This document shows positions 16,587-26,905 of a stretch of DNA of 64,000 nt, in pieces. The stretch covers positions 983,217 to 1,047,216 of the forward strand of contig NZ_FSRQ01000002.1 of NCBI RefSeq assembly GCF_900143185.1, given 5' to 3'. Made by a program: the position numbers and the translations under genes. Within the stretch, counting starts at the first letter, position 1, and every line of letters starts with the position of its first letter. The DNA is from Chryseobacterium scophthalmum. Its GTDB lineage: Bacteria; Bacteroidota; Bacteroidia; Flavobacteriales; Weeksellaceae. The notes beneath the pieces were generated by a model that worked only from the letters and a program-made list of their open reading frames with translations, did not search any database and was not told the DNA's origin.

Positions 16587-19037
16587 TTACGCTAAAGAAA
16601 CTCTCATTGCAAGCAACCCTGTAATTCCCTGCAGATCTTCAACTCTTAAAAGTTCAACATCAGATTTTAAAATATTTTGTTGCTGAAGTCTGTGGATGTA
16701 TTGTAAATATTCACGTTGATTTTCTAAACCGAAATAAACGATGGTAATTTTTCCGGGACAGGTAATTCTTTCGTCAGAGTCTTTGATGTGCGCTTTTTCA
16801 AGTCTTTTTTTTATGATCTCAAAATTAGAATTAAATGCACCGTCTACATCAAAACGTTTTTCATCCATTCGGAAACGAATGTCTATTTTTTCATTATAAA
16901 CAAAAATCAACGAAGCAATATCAAGCGAAACCGGAAGATCTTTTTTGAATAAACGGAACTCATGTTCCATCGTACAAATAGTTTCCAGCTGCCAATATCT
17001 TAATTCGTTAACCACTTTCGTAGAATAAGGCAATTCAGGAGCGATATTCGGACCTATGTAGAGATTATGTTCAACACCATCCGATTTAAATCTTTCAAAA
17101 TAATGTGGGAAAATTTCCTGAGCTGCGACTTGCTTTTCGTCTAAAATATCGGCCAGTTTACGATTGAGAAGCGTAATAGAATCGTCTAAATTTTTTCTGT
17201 TGGCATAAAAAAGATCATTCTGTGTAAAAACCTGACTAAAGTAATTTTTGATTTTTTCTTTAATCGTTTCTTCACTTTTTACCTCAAGCTGACCTTGCAG
17301 ATAAGGATGGATTTCTTCGCGCAAAAGCCTTTGGAAACGCTGTTCGGTGTCTGCTTTTATTTCATTATTCAATTCGTTTTCAAAAACATCCAATGCCAAA
17401 GAATATTTTTCAGCTTCTGATGAATTTAAAATGGTCATCACTTCATGAAGTCCGTCAATTTGCTGATTGAGATCTTCCAACATCAGCTTAAAACGTTTGT
17501 CTGATGAAGAGCGAATGTCTGAAAAACTAAATAAAGGAGTAAGATTTTTAAAAGAAATCTCTTTTAAAGTATATATTTTTTTAGATAAATAAGCATTAAA
17601 ATAACGCTCTGCTTCATTCCTGAATTTCCAGATTACGCTGTCGTGAATCGTGGTATATTCACGTTGAATAATGGCTTCAATCTGATTATTTCTTTCATAG
17701 GTAAACCTGCTCAGAGAGAAAATAATCATGTCGGCAACAAACTCAAGCTTTTTCAGTTTCAAACCGTTCAAACTATTGGCAATAGACGAAGTAAACTCCA
17801 TCATTGCCAAAAGCTCGTTGTCTTTCATAATCGGAATGACCATGAAGCTATTGATGTTATTGTCTTTCAGAATATTGAAAGTTGGCAGTTTTTTGATTTC
17901 CTCATCGAGATTATCAACATTCGAAACCACCACAGGTTTTGAATTGTAACTGATGTTTTCAAAAGCAGTTTTTCTTGCTTCTTCATCAAAGGTGTTGATC
18001 CAAAAATCAAGAAGATGATTGGTGAAAACATTCTCGTAAATAGGAAGTTTTTCGAGCCTTTTGTTTTTGATATTAAATAACATCAAACCAAAATTGAGCT
18101 CGGCAACATCAAAATAAGATTTAAATATTTCTTTTAAATTCTCATCTGGTGAAGGATTTTCCAGATCAATTTTAATCATGCTCGATTTCAAATCAGACAG
18201 TGCCACTTCCGAAGTACAGTCGATAAGAGAAATAATACTGAATCCGTTTAAAATCCATGATTCGGGCTGGAAGTATTTTTTCCAAAGCTGTACATCATCC
18301 AGATTTTCAAGCAACATATCCAAAATATCATCCGACGGAATTTTGGTTCCTTCAGCAGGATAAACATCACTGAAATCTGAGTTGACCGTAATTTTATAAT
18401 GCTTCATAATTCCCTGTTTATCGGGAATATCATAATAAAATGGGATGGTAACTTTAATATCTTTTTTAAGATAAGTCTGTAAAATCAGGCAACAGCAAAA
18501 GACGTAATATTCATCATCACTGATGTCTCTGAACTCGATTTCAAAATCTTTTCCGGCATCATTTAAAATATTCTGAAATCTTTCGGTATAATTGAACGTA
18601 AGATTGGTAAGCGGAATTCCTGCAGCTTTAATTTCGTTTCTCGTCAAACCGGTAGGGAAGAGGTCTGCCAATAAAAGTCTGATGAGGTCTTTGTGCTTTT
18701 CAAACACCGAAAGATCCTGAAAACCGTCTCTTAATTCTTTGAAATTTTTAGTTTTCTCAATTAAAGATTCTGCATAATTGGCGCGATACTCTAACCGATC
18801 GTTATACCGAATGTGCTCTAACACATCCAAATATTTTTTGAACGATATAAAAACCTGAAACGGACTTTCTTTCTTGTAGAGATTTGCCAAAATGTAAGAA
18901 AAATTGTGAGGGTAAAGGTATGAAAAGTATGAGGGAATTGGGTGTTTTTGGGGTGTGATTTTTATATTGAAGTGTGGTTTTTTGTTATGATGAATATTTT
19001 TATTGTCGTTATAGAAGTGGAGGAAAGCCATATACAA
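16587..19037 (-). CDS. Large GAF-domain protein of unknown function
   Basis: This protein is up to 816 residues long; a second ATG at 19031 (MAFLHFY) is an equally likely start. The first 280 residues are helical, with cofactor-free character and no motif I recognise. Residues of about 290-450 read like a GAF sensor domain (FGLMLFNIKNKRLEKLPIYENV ... FMVIPIMKDNELLAMMEFTS). After a helical stretch, the C-terminal 200 residues have mixed alpha/beta character ending in VELLRVEDLQGITGLLAMRVSLA. I see no kinase, cyclase or HTH output domain. It has no signal peptide and is probably cytoplasmic. The ligand and output are unknown. Confidence 0.75.
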   Translation of the reverse strand: MYMAFLHFYNDNKNIHHNKKPHFNIKITPQKHPIPSYFSYLYPHNFSYILANLYKKESPFQVFISFKKYLDVLEHIRYNDRLEYRANYAESLIEKTKNFKELRDGFQDLSVFEKHKDLIRLLLADLFPTGLTRNEIKAAGIPLTNLTFNYTERFQNILNDAGKDFEIEFRDISDDEYYVFCCCLILQTYLKKDIKVTIPFYYDIPDKQGIMKHYKITVNSDFSDVYPAEGTKIPSDDILDMLLENLDDVQLWKKYFQPESWILNGFSIISLIDCTSEVALSDLKSSMIKIDLENPSPDENLKEIFKSYFDVAELNFGLMLFNIKNKRLEKLPIYENVFTNHLLDFWINTFDEEARKTAFENISYNSKPVVVSNVDNLDEEIKKLPTFNILKDNNINSFMVIPIMKDNELLAMMEFTSSIANSLNGLKLKKLEFVADMIIFSLSRFTYERNNQIEAIIQREYTTIHDSVIWKFRNEAERYFNAYLSKKIYTLKEISFKNLTPLFSFSDIRSSSDKRFKLMLEDLNQQIDGLHEVMTILNSSEAEKYSLALDVFENELNNEIKADTEQRFQRLLREEIHPYLQGQLEVKSEETIKEKIKNYFSQVFTQNDLFYANRKNLDDSITLLNRKLADILDEKQVAAQEIFPHYFERFKSDGVEHNLYIGPNIAPELPYSTKVVNELRYWQLETICTMEHEFRLFKKDLPVSLDIASLIFVYNEKIDIRFRMDEKRFDVDGAFNSNFEIIKKRLEKAHIKDSDERITCPGKITIVYFGLENQREYLQYIHRLQQQNILKSDVELLRVEDLQGITGLLAMRVSLA

Positions 19038-19060
19038 AAATAGAACGCTTTTTTAACACA

Positions 19061-19086
19061 AAAGCCTCACATTTTGCGAGGCTTTA
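19061..19086 (-). terminator. Terminator-like hairpin
   Basis: AAAGCCTC and GAGGCTTT form an 8-bp stem around ACATTTTGC. The T-runs on both sides are poor. It may stop transcripts coming from the RHS remnant on the minus strand. Confidence 0.4.
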
Positions 19087-19350
19087 TTTGAATTATTAGC
19101 TCAAAGTCGGGAGACTTTACGTAGCGGATATTTAATTCTCCCAAGCATTTTTATAAAATGGTGATTTTTACTTTTCGAAAAGAACTGTCCAAACACTGAT
19201 AATTCTGCCGAAGCTGTCTCTATTTAAATTAACCTCTTCACTTCATCCAAACCTATTTCTCTAGCCATAGCGGTGCCAAAAGATTATTTTTCAAAATTCT
19301 TTTAATACAACTCAAATGCTAAACTATACTTTGATATTCCCAGAAATAAA
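19087..19350. other. Decayed accessory DNA, no intact gene
   Basis: Only short broken frames are seen. One on the minus strand (about 19225-19278) reads GTAMAREIGLDEVKRLI followed by a stop, which looks like a protein C-terminus, but its parent is unknown. The stretch lies between the GAF gene and an IS end and is best read as leftover accessory sequence. Confidence 0.4.
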
Positions 19351-19390
19351 ATGTCCCTAAAAAGTGTCTAACTTTTTTGGGGGCAGTCCA
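19351..19390 (-). mobile_element. Solitary terminal repeat of an IS3-like insertion sequence
   Basis: On the minus strand this begins TGGACTGCCCCCAAAAAAGT and continues through TTAGACACTTTTTAGGGACA. That form (TG.ACTG.CCCC..AAAGTT.GACA) is typical of IS3-family inverted repeats as I know them. No transposase frame is left beside it, so it is a remnant end. It falls directly after the broken RHS tip. Confidence 0.6.
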
Positions 19391-19475
19391 CATTTCATTA
19401 TCATTTATAAATGGATGAGGTGTCAAAGAATTTGTAATATGATGAGAAATATTAATATCATAATTATCAGTTTAA

Positions 19476-19745
19476 TCAACTAGATATATTCCTTTTTCCA
19501 TCATTTTTAGCATTGGCAATCGTATAAGTTTCATCTTTATTATCTCTTACTCCAGTACTTGTAATTCCTCTTCCATTAGCATTGATAAAACGTATAGGAT
19601 TATTTGCAACATACATCATAGGGTTTAAATTTGGATGGTTCTCCGCCAGCGGAGCTAGGACAACCCATCTACCAATATCCGGCATATAAAACTTGCACCA
19701 AAATCATACATTCCCGTCTCTTGGAGTTCTTTGCCGTTGTACTTA
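19476..19745 (-). pseudogene. Truncated, frameshifted RHS core and tip fragment
   Basis: On the minus strand, bases about 19745-19690 encode the RHS core motif [16 protein letters not shown]. One base is then missing in the codon for Arg of [10 protein letters not shown], which throws the frame. From 19685 the core resumes as MPDIGRWVVLAPLAENHPN ... YVANNPIRFINANGRG, followed by about 30 residues of a different C-terminal tip that stops at 19476. It matches the core of the intact RHS gene upstream but has another tip, as expected of an orphan RHS end. Just past the stop another frame reads ISHHITNSLTPHPFINDNE up to the IS end, so the tip was probably cut by that insertion. Confidence 0.8.
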
Positions 19746-19766
19746 CAATGAATTGCGAGGTTTTAA

Positions 19767-20234
19767 TTATTTAATGAAAAATTCTTTTAGTTCTCCTTTT
19801 TTTATTAATTCAATATTATTAGAACTTATCATTTTATAAATATAACCAAATTGAATATCCTCATCAAATGATCCATTATTTTTGGTTTCCTTGATAAAGT
19901 TATTATTGAGAGCATTCTTCTTTTTGATAATATCATACTTTGGATTATAAGATTCTGCTATGATAATTTTATAATCTTTATATTTAAAAGCACCTAATTT
20001 ACTAATCCTATCTATAGGGAAAACCTCATTCTCTTTTTCTGTAGCTAAAATGATTAATGTATCTTGTCTGGAAAAAACGTAAAAAACGTTTAATTTTTTA
20101 TTATTTTCATTTAATTTATTAATGTCTTCTATTAAGGTATTATATATTTTATCAGATACGAAAATTTCATTATTGCTTTGTTGTTTACAAGAATAAAGAA
20201 ATATAAGCAGCGCAAGTATAATTATTTTTTTCAT
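19767..20234 (-). CDS. Small lipoprotein, probable immunity protein for the RHS toxin
   Basis: This 155-residue protein has a lipoprotein signal (LLIFLYSC, Cys16) and a mature part rich in Asn, Lys and Ile ([21 protein letters not shown]), with no family I recognise. Its ATG overlaps the stop of the RHS gene by 4 bases (ATGA), the tightest coupling in this locus and the usual place for an immunity gene next to a polymorphic toxin. A periplasm-facing lipoprotein would suit a toxin that arrives from outside. The role is inferred from position and size only. Confidence 0.65.
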   Translation of the reverse strand: MKKIIILALLIFLYSCKQQSNNEIFVSDKIYNTLIEDINKLNENNKKLNVFYVFSRQDTLIILATEKENEVFPIDRISKLGAFKYKDYKIIIAESYNPKYDIIKKKNALNNNFIKETKNNGSFDEDIQFGYIYKMISSNNIELIKKGELKEFFIK

Positions 20235-23200
20235 TTTTCTAATGATTTAAGATTTAAATTACCATTGATAATCAGTCCTTTTTTGACAGATATATCATTT
20301 ACTACTTCTCCATTTTTTATATAGCGTCTGTATTCATATACTCTTTGAGGATTTCCGTCTGAAGTGATAACAAAATGACGAGGATATTTTCCGCTTGCAT
20401 TATCAAGAGAGACTGCTGCATTCATATCACCGGTATTTGGCAAAGTACCTCTCGGATGATTATGTATTTCGAAAGATAGTTTCGAAACTCCTCTATGTGA
20501 GAAAATTGGTGTGACAACGTCAGTTTGGTGTCCTGTAAAAATTGTATAGTTCATTTTAGAGCCAATCTTGTGTCCAGCGAGTCCCCATTCAACATTCGTA
20601 TTATCAATTAAGAACGTATATAGAGAAGATGCAGTAGTAGAATTGTTTGTAAAGCCTCTACTTAGTCCTTTGGGAAACATCGGAGCAGTAGTGTGTGGAT
20701 ATTTAGCATTTTGAGGATCTTTAAAATTTAAAGATAATTCAGATATTGGTGTTGAATCTGTTGGCGCACTTTTTTTTATGACATGTGGATCAACAGAATT
20801 ATCTACATTGCCTTTACTATCAGTGACAAAAAGCCTGTCATCACTCCTCTCTTCGCTTCTATCGTTAGGGTCAACCCTTTTAACCTGGCCATCCTGTAGT
20901 AACTTGTAATCCGTTAAAACACCCCTCCCGTCTGGGTCAATATTACTGATAGGATTGTTCATCACATAGTTGTAAGGTGACCAACTTGTATATTCCTCAC
21001 TTAATGAATCTACGACACCCCATCGTCCAATATCCGGCATGTAGAATCTTGCACCATAATCATACATTCCCGTCTCTTGCAACTCCTTACCGTTGTACTT
21101 ATACTGATAAGACTGATTTCCTGCCAAACCATTATAACCTTCATGCTTTAATCCAAAAGGATAGTAGTTGTTTTCTTCAAGAACTTCTATGCTGTTCCCA
21201 TTATGGAAATAGCTTAATCTCACGTTTCCTAAATGATCACTGTAATTGTAAATATACTTATTTTTTTCAAAGTCAAAGTAGCCTTCGGACGTAGGTACAA
21301 ATTTTAAAGTAATACCCGTATCGTAAGGATTTTGAGAGGTACTCATTTTTGTGTATTTCCGCTGATATTGAAAGCCTTCTAAATAATCAACTTCTGTAAA
21401 ATCTTCCATATAGGGACTTATATTATCTACTCGTTTTGCATATTTTGTTCCATTAGCTTTATATTTATAAGTATGTCTTGGCCCTTCTGCATCTAAACCA
21501 GGAAGCCAACCACCACCTACAACAGCATTAACTAATGTTGGGAGGTTAAGATGATTATATTCAATTTTAGAAATATTCTTGTCCATATGATTTGTCATAT
21601 TTCCATTAGTATCATAAGAAATATTATTCCGAACAGGAAAGAATGGATATCCTGAATTATTCTGGCTAACATCTTGTACAGACTCAAGCTGATTACTTTG
21701 ATTACCAAATGCATATTTATACACTAAAAAATCGATACCGTTGGCAGTCGTACCATTTGATCCTGCTGTTCGCTGAAGGGTCGTGATATTACTATTAATA
21801 TCGTAGGTAATTTTTTCAAAATATTCTCCGAGTGTAGGATTGGTATCCTTTTGGAAAAAACCTGCTGACAATCTGTTAAGTTTATCGTAAACATAACCAT
21901 ATCTTCTCAGATTACTGTTGCCGTCTGTAGACGTTTTCCAATCGGTTTCAGCAATATTGCCATTGAACTTTGGCTGTACAATTAAATTTTGGAAATTCAG
22001 ATTGGGTACTGATTGACCTTCAACAGTATTATATTTAATTTTATAACCGAATAGATCTTCTGTTCCTAAATTTACTGGATCATTAATATGAGTCATCCAG
22101 CCACGGATATTATATTGATAATCTATTGTTTGAAGACCACTACCAAGTATCGTTCCTCCTACTTTTTTCTGAATGACTTGTGAGATATCGTTGTAGTCAT
22201 TCTGAGCCAATATCTCTTCTGCATTGTTGTCAACTTTATGTTTGTGTACTTTGATCCTGTTCTGACTATCATATGTGAATGATTCAATAATTTCTCTCTC
22301 CGTATCACCGCTAAGTCTTTTATGACGGGTTATAACTTTTTTTGGGACACCTGAGAATTCCAATTGCGATTCGGTTTTTGTATAACCTCCCAGGTGATTG
22401 ATGGAATGGCTTGATATTGCTCTGCCCTTTTTGTCATACCAGCTGTAAGTCTTAGTCCAGTTGTTATCTTCTATATTTTTGATGTAGGAAGCTAAAAGCA
22501 TACCTTTAGTATTGATTTTTGCTGCAGTATTGTCTGTTATGATTTGATTCGATAGCGTATTAGTTACTGGTGGAGTACCAGATGGATAGCTATCATAATA
22601 ATTAACGGATAATATGGTTTCTAAATATGGAAAATGATTATTAGAGTAGTAAACTTGCATTCCATTTTTCGTAAAGCCTACGCCATCTCGATTTTCAATA
22701 ATTAAATTATTAAGAATCATATTTTGCATATCAGCTCTGTTTGATCCTCCTACAATCCCCGTCATGATTACTCTGCCAAATTTATCATATTTTGTAAAGA
22801 GCCATTTGTCGGAAGGATGCATTACTGCATCTTGTGTAAAAATTAGTCGGTCTGCTTTATCATACACCATGTACTCCCAGCCTTTTCCAGGAAGCTTTTT
22901 CTCAACAAGCCTATTTTTTCGGTCATATTTATACTGATAACAAAGATTGTTTAATGTGGTCTCCGGAAGCTGAGTACCTGAGGCTAAATTTTTGAAAAGA
23001 TCCGTCCCTTTTGGGGAAATTACATAAGCAAGCTGCCCGTAATTATTATAAATATAATATGTGTCAGCGCTCTCTGTAGCAGATAATATTTTTCTTACTA
23101 ATATTATCTGTCCCTCACTATTCTTAAATTCAATGCTTTGATTACCATCTTCATCAGTTACAGAATTCTTATAAAGTTGACCTGCGGTATAATCTATAGA

Positions 23201-23716
23201 TTTTGATATGGTTGATTGGGATGTGCTATAATCAAAAGTTGCAATATATTTTTGTACCTCTCCTGTCGCATTGGCGCCATAGCTAAAATTAATAGGATTC
23301 TGCTGCCAACTATTTCCTTCATTTAGCTTAGATAAAGGCCTATCCAATGGTGAAAGTTCAAGATTAGAATGTGAATATGGATAATTATCCGAATAATAGG
23401 TATTTGCAGCAGACTTTACTGATGACTGAATATTGCCATTTAGCGTAGACATGGGAGTAGGAAGCCATGAATCTACTTGTCTACCAAAATTGTCATATTC
23501 TATATGAGTTACGATATCTTTTCCTGAAGGAGCTGAATTTACACTCACTATTTGTTTCGGTCTGCCTAATCCATCAATATACTGAACGGTACGTAACTTA
23601 TCTCCTGTTCCAAGTGAGTCTAAATAAACCTTGGTTTCTATAAAGTTTTCTGATGTAGACTGTGCAGATAATATACAGCCAAACAATAAATGAATGGGGA
23701 TTATTATTTTTTTCAT
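20231..23716 (-). CDS. RHS-repeat polymorphic toxin with JAB/JAMM-like C-terminal tip
   Basis: This 1161-residue protein has a signal peptide (cleavage near ILSAQ). A DUF6443-like N-terminal region ([19 protein letters not shown]) is followed by many YD/RHS repeats ([26 protein letters not shown]), and the RHS core lies at about 868-931 ([20 protein letters not shown] ... [13 protein letters not shown]). The tip, residues 932-1161, is unrelated to the repeats. It carries Glu1043, HNHP (1085-1088) and GD (1096-1097), a JAB/JAMM-type metalloprotease signature seen in some RHS toxins. The protein would form a shell that encloses the toxin. Export is by signal peptide, so delivery may involve T9SS or the partner proteins upstream. 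The immunity candidate overlaps its stop. Confidence 0.85.
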   Translation of the reverse strand: MKKIIIPIHLLFGCILSAQSTSENFIETKVYLDSLGTGDKLRTVQYIDGLGRPKQIVSVNSAPSGKDIVTHIEYDNFGRQVDSWLPTPMSTLNGNIQSSVKSAANTYYSDNYPYSHSNLELSPLDRPLSKLNEGNSWQQNPINFSYGANATGEVQKYIATFDYSTSQSTISKSIDYTAGQLYKNSVTDEDGNQSIEFKNSEGQIILVRKILSATESADTYYIYNNYGQLAYVISPKGTDLFKNLASGTQLPETTLNNLCYQYKYDRKNRLVEKKLPGKGWEYMVYDKADRLIFTQDAVMHPSDKWLFTKYDKFGRVIMTGIVGGSNRADMQNMILNNLIIENRDGVGFTKNGMQVYYSNNHFPYLETILSVNYYDSYPSGTPPVTNTLSNQIITDNTAAKINTKGMLLASYIKNIEDNNWTKTYSWYDKKGRAISSHSINHLGGYTKTESQLEFSGVPKKVITRHKRLSGDTEREIIESFTYDSQNRIKVHKHKVDNNAEEILAQNDYNDISQVIQKKVGGTILGSGLQTIDYQYNIRGWMTHINDPVNLGTEDLFGYKIKYNTVEGQSVPNLNFQNLIVQPKFNGNIAETDWKTSTDGNSNLRRYGYVYDKLNRLSAGFFQKDTNPTLGEYFEKITYDINSNITTLQRTAGSNGTTANGIDFLVYKYAFGNQSNQLESVQDVSQNNSGYPFFPVRNNISYDTNGNMTNHMDKNISKIEYNHLNLPTLVNAVVGGGWLPGLDAEGPRHTYKYKANGTKYAKRVDNISPYMEDFTEVDYLEGFQYQRKYTKMSTSQNPYDTGITLKFVPTSEGYFDFEKNKYIYNYSDHLGNVRLSYFHNGNSIEVLEENNYYPFGLKHEGYNGLAGNQSYQYKYNGKELQETGMYDYGARFYMPDIGRWGVVDSLSEEYTSWSPYNYVMNNPISNIDPDGRGVLTDYKLLQDGQVKRVDPNDRSEERSDDRLFVTDSKGNVDNSVDPHVIKKSAPTDSTPISELSLNFKDPQNAKYPHTTAPMFPKGLSRGFTNNSTTASSLYTFLIDNTNVEWGLAGHKIGSKMNYTIFTGHQTDVVTPIFSHRGVSKLSFEIHNHPRGTLPNTGDMNAAVSLDNASGKYPRHFVITSDGNPQRVYEYRRYIKNGEVVNDISVKKGLIINGNLNLKSLEK

Positions 23717-23724
23717 GATCTGGT

Positions 23725-26700
23725 TTATTGTTTAAAGTTGTAATTATACTCTTTTAGCAAATTGCCCGAATAAGAGTTCTCGCGAACTTCTTTAAGTCTT
23801 CCTGCTGAATCATATTTATATATTTCACGAACACCTGATGGTGGAGTAATGCTCCTTACACCTATTAAAGGGTCATGACTGTATGTAGTAATCTGAAAGT
23901 CCGATAAGCTTACATCTTTTCTGAAAAGCTCCAAAGCTTGAAGGAAAGTTGTTTCATCATTCATTGGTGGAGCTTGCCCATCTGTGGCGGAGGCATTAAT
24001 AAGCGTAGTAATTATGGAAGTAGGAATATCAGACAGCTTTGCTCCCGTAATTTTTGCAATAGGTAGTGTTTTGTTATATCCCCAAATAATTGTTGTAGAA
24101 ATACCATCTTTTGTCGTATACTGCTGTAGATTGCCTGTATCATCATATAGATCATAAACAACTTCTTCTGTTGCGAAGTTCGTATCTGGTAAATCAATAT
24201 AAGGGTGACTGGCAATAAGTTTATTCTCAGTATAGGATAATAGCTTTTTAGGTAATATACCTACATTACTGTCACTGTAATTATATAAAACCTGGCTGCG
24301 CCCTAAAAAAGTATTGTTCTTATAGGTTGTTGTTACCAAAGGAATGCTAAACATATTTTTGGCAAACATATTCATCATGAATGCATAAGGCGGTACAAAT
24401 GAAGCCGCATGATTAGGAACACCATTCCAGATATCCATCAAGTATTGATAATTTGTTTTTATCTCTGTATTATCACTACTCTTAAATACTTCTCGAGACA
24501 AGCTCAGATTGGCTGGACTATCATAAAAATAGTCAGTTTCACTCTTAACCTCTGTTCCATTAAAATAATCTTTGATTATCTTCTTTTTTAAATGAGATGA
24601 GTTCATAAATTTTCTGTAACCTTGTACCCATTTACCTGTCATATGGTTAATACTGACATATTTATTATTATCATCTAAATTATTAGGATTGAAATCGATA
24701 TTATCTGTGTAATCAAAATCTATGATTTTAATGGGATTTACTAAGTCTGATTCTGAGTAAGTTTTTTGACTAAGTAATTTGCCTCTTACTATACTTTTAT
24801 CAATGCCATATAAATTATTGAAATTTTTATATAGATTAACTGGGGTAATATTGGCATAAGTATTAATATATTCTCTAATATTATTTGTATCAGGGATTAA
24901 TTGGTCAGGATGAGTTTCATAATTTGAAAAATCAAATTCTGTATAGCCCTTACCAGGTTCTATTTCAAAAACTTTTTTATATCCTACATTATAACTATCT
25001 AAGCTGGATTGAATTATACTTGAACTTGTTCTAATGTATGTTTTGTGCCATTCAGGTCCGAAATCACCTTGTTGAGTAAATTCCCAATAGTAAATATACC
25101 TAGGCCAATGCATAAGAATTCCAGAACTTGATGTATTATTTAAAGAAGTTGTATATCTATATTGTTTTTGACTGACAAGTACTCCTTCAGAGTAATTTTT
25201 AATTTCCTTGATTCTAGCTCCTCCTGCAAAACCAACGTTATTTGTTAATGTAGGTGAAAAATTACTTGCAGAATTTCTTTCCACTCTTTTTCCATAGGAT
25301 TGAATTTCGTATTCAAAAGTAGTGTATCCTTTAGTAGGATAGTTGACTTTGTTCAATAATCCTTGATTAAAATAGATTGCGCTTGGGTCTCGATATGTAT
25401 TATTCAATGTATAATCTCCTGTAGTGTAATTATAATCTGTTAAAGGAGCAAGATGTGTATTCCCATCAAGCCCGTTCCAGTATCCCCAATGGTCAATTCC
25501 TTTGGTGTAATAAGGAGGCAGCGAATAAAGCGTATTATATGCAAAAGTATATTCTTGATTACTGAAGATATCTTTCACCGATTTAAGGAAAGGGCGTTTG
25601 AATTCACCCCCCAGATGATCGTAGGAAAACTGAGTTTTTTTAATTAATTTAGTATGGCTATAGGTTTCAACATTATCAATTACCCATTCATTTAGATATT
25701 TTGGGGCTGAATATCTATGCTTTATAGGATATCCTGTATTTAAATAATTGATTTTTATTTCATGATTACCATATTTTATTGAGGTTAATACCGATTTTTT
25801 TAAAACTGAAAAACTTTCTAGCGCTCCAGCAGTGCCCCCTTGGCTTCCAGAGCAGGACATGCCGGGACCTCCTGCTGCTAGACAAAACCACCAGTCATCA
25901 CTTCTTGCTCCTTCCTGAAAGTAGGCTTCAATAGATAAGGCAGGATTAGTTGCTGTTCCTGATAAAATGTTTGGGTTATGGCAAAAATCATACTGTTGCT
26001 TTAAAGATCCTTCGAAATATTTGAATTCTACAGTTTTTCCACCATTATAAATAATCTTTGAAAGACTAAAAGCATTAATTGTTGGAAATCCTTTAAACCC
26101 TTCCTGAAATAAAACATTGTTATTATAATAGGAAAGTTCATACTTAGACAAATCGCCACCAAAAATATATTGATTTCCTTGCCCGTCAATAATTGTAATG
26201 ATTGATACAATATCGTTTCCGCAAAAATTTGCGCCACCATATACAGCCATCTGTGATAAATCGACTGTGATATTTGGATCATCAGATTCTACTAATACCC
26301 TTCCATCATTTCCGACTACAAATTTTCCGGAAATTCCCATCATATTAAAATTAAAAATATCAGGAGTTCCTTCATATGCATTTGATGGATCTGATCCTGG
26401 TCCCATGGTCCAACCGATTGTATTGTTATTAGTGTCAATTTTTCCAGTTCCTCCATACAAATTATATGCATCTACATTTGTGGAAGAATGGGTTCTTACT
26501 CCTTTTAAAAAACCATGTACATCTCTTGGAGAACCAAAAATACCTGGAAAATTTGGATTCCCTACGTACTCATCAGGAGTACCGTTTAAAGTTCTAGTTA
26601 TTCTTCCACCAGCAAGTAATGCCCAGTTCACTCCTGAAACTTCAGACTTCTTATGAGGAATAAATCCTGAAGAGTCGTATGTCAGGGTAATGGGCACACT

Positions 26701-26898
26701 AACACCATTCTCATCAATAGAAGTGATTGGTATTTTTAAATCGATTGCACCAGTGTAGAGATTAACAGGTACATTGCCATATTTCTCAAAAGAATAACTT
26801 TCTGGAGATTTTACCTCAGACTTTTGCATTAATTGCCTTTGTGCATTTATATTTGTAGAAATACAGAAAGTCGTTAATAATAATATTATTTTTGTCAT
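23725..26898 (-). CDS. RHS/YD-repeat shell protein, partner of the RHS toxin
   Basis: This 1057-residue protein has a signal peptide (cleavage near NINAQ). The N-terminal third opens [25 protein letters not shown] and [31 protein letters not shown], the form of the SpvB/TcaC-like or cell-wall YD-repeat entry region. It ends with RHS-like repeats ([16 protein letters not shown]). It lacks a core motif and a toxin tip. It lies 8 bases upstream of the toxin gene and 7 bases downstream of the T9SS protein gene, so the three are one operon. I infer that it builds part of the shell or the surface display structure. Confidence 0.8.
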   Translation of the reverse strand: MTKIILLLTTFCISTNINAQRQLMQKSEVKSPESYSFEKYGNVPVNLYTGAIDLKIPITSIDENGVSVPITLTYDSSGFIPHKKSEVSGVNWALLAGGRITRTLNGTPDEYVGNPNFPGIFGSPRDVHGFLKGVRTHSSTNVDAYNLYGGTGKIDTNNNTIGWTMGPGSDPSNAYEGTPDIFNFNMMGISGKFVVGNDGRVLVESDDPNITVDLSQMAVYGGANFCGNDIVSIITIIDGQGNQYIFGGDLSKYELSYYNNNVLFQEGFKGFPTINAFSLSKIIYNGGKTVEFKYFEGSLKQQYDFCHNPNILSGTATNPALSIEAYFQEGARSDDWWFCLAAGGPGMSCSGSQGGTAGALESFSVLKKSVLTSIKYGNHEIKINYLNTGYPIKHRYSAPKYLNEWVIDNVETYSHTKLIKKTQFSYDHLGGEFKRPFLKSVKDIFSNQEYTFAYNTLYSLPPYYTKGIDHWGYWNGLDGNTHLAPLTDYNYTTGDYTLNNTYRDPSAIYFNQGLLNKVNYPTKGYTTFEYEIQSYGKRVERNSASNFSPTLTNNVGFAGGARIKEIKNYSEGVLVSQKQYRYTTSLNNTSSSGILMHWPRYIYYWEFTQQGDFGPEWHKTYIRTSSSIIQSSLDSYNVGYKKVFEIEPGKGYTEFDFSNYETHPDQLIPDTNNIREYINTYANITPVNLYKNFNNLYGIDKSIVRGKLLSQKTYSESDLVNPIKIIDFDYTDNIDFNPNNLDDNNKYVSINHMTGKWVQGYRKFMNSSHLKKKIIKDYFNGTEVKSETDYFYDSPANLSLSREVFKSSDNTEIKTNYQYLMDIWNGVPNHAASFVPPYAFMMNMFAKNMFSIPLVTTTYKNNTFLGRSQVLYNYSDSNVGILPKKLLSYTENKLIASHPYIDLPDTNFATEEVVYDLYDDTGNLQQYTTKDGISTTIIWGYNKTLPIAKITGAKLSDIPTSIITTLINASATDGQAPPMNDETTFLQALELFRKDVSLSDFQITTYSHDPLIGVRSITPPSGVREIYKYDSAGRLKEVRENSYSGNLLKEYNYNFKQ

Positions 26899-26905
26899 TA
26901 TGTTT

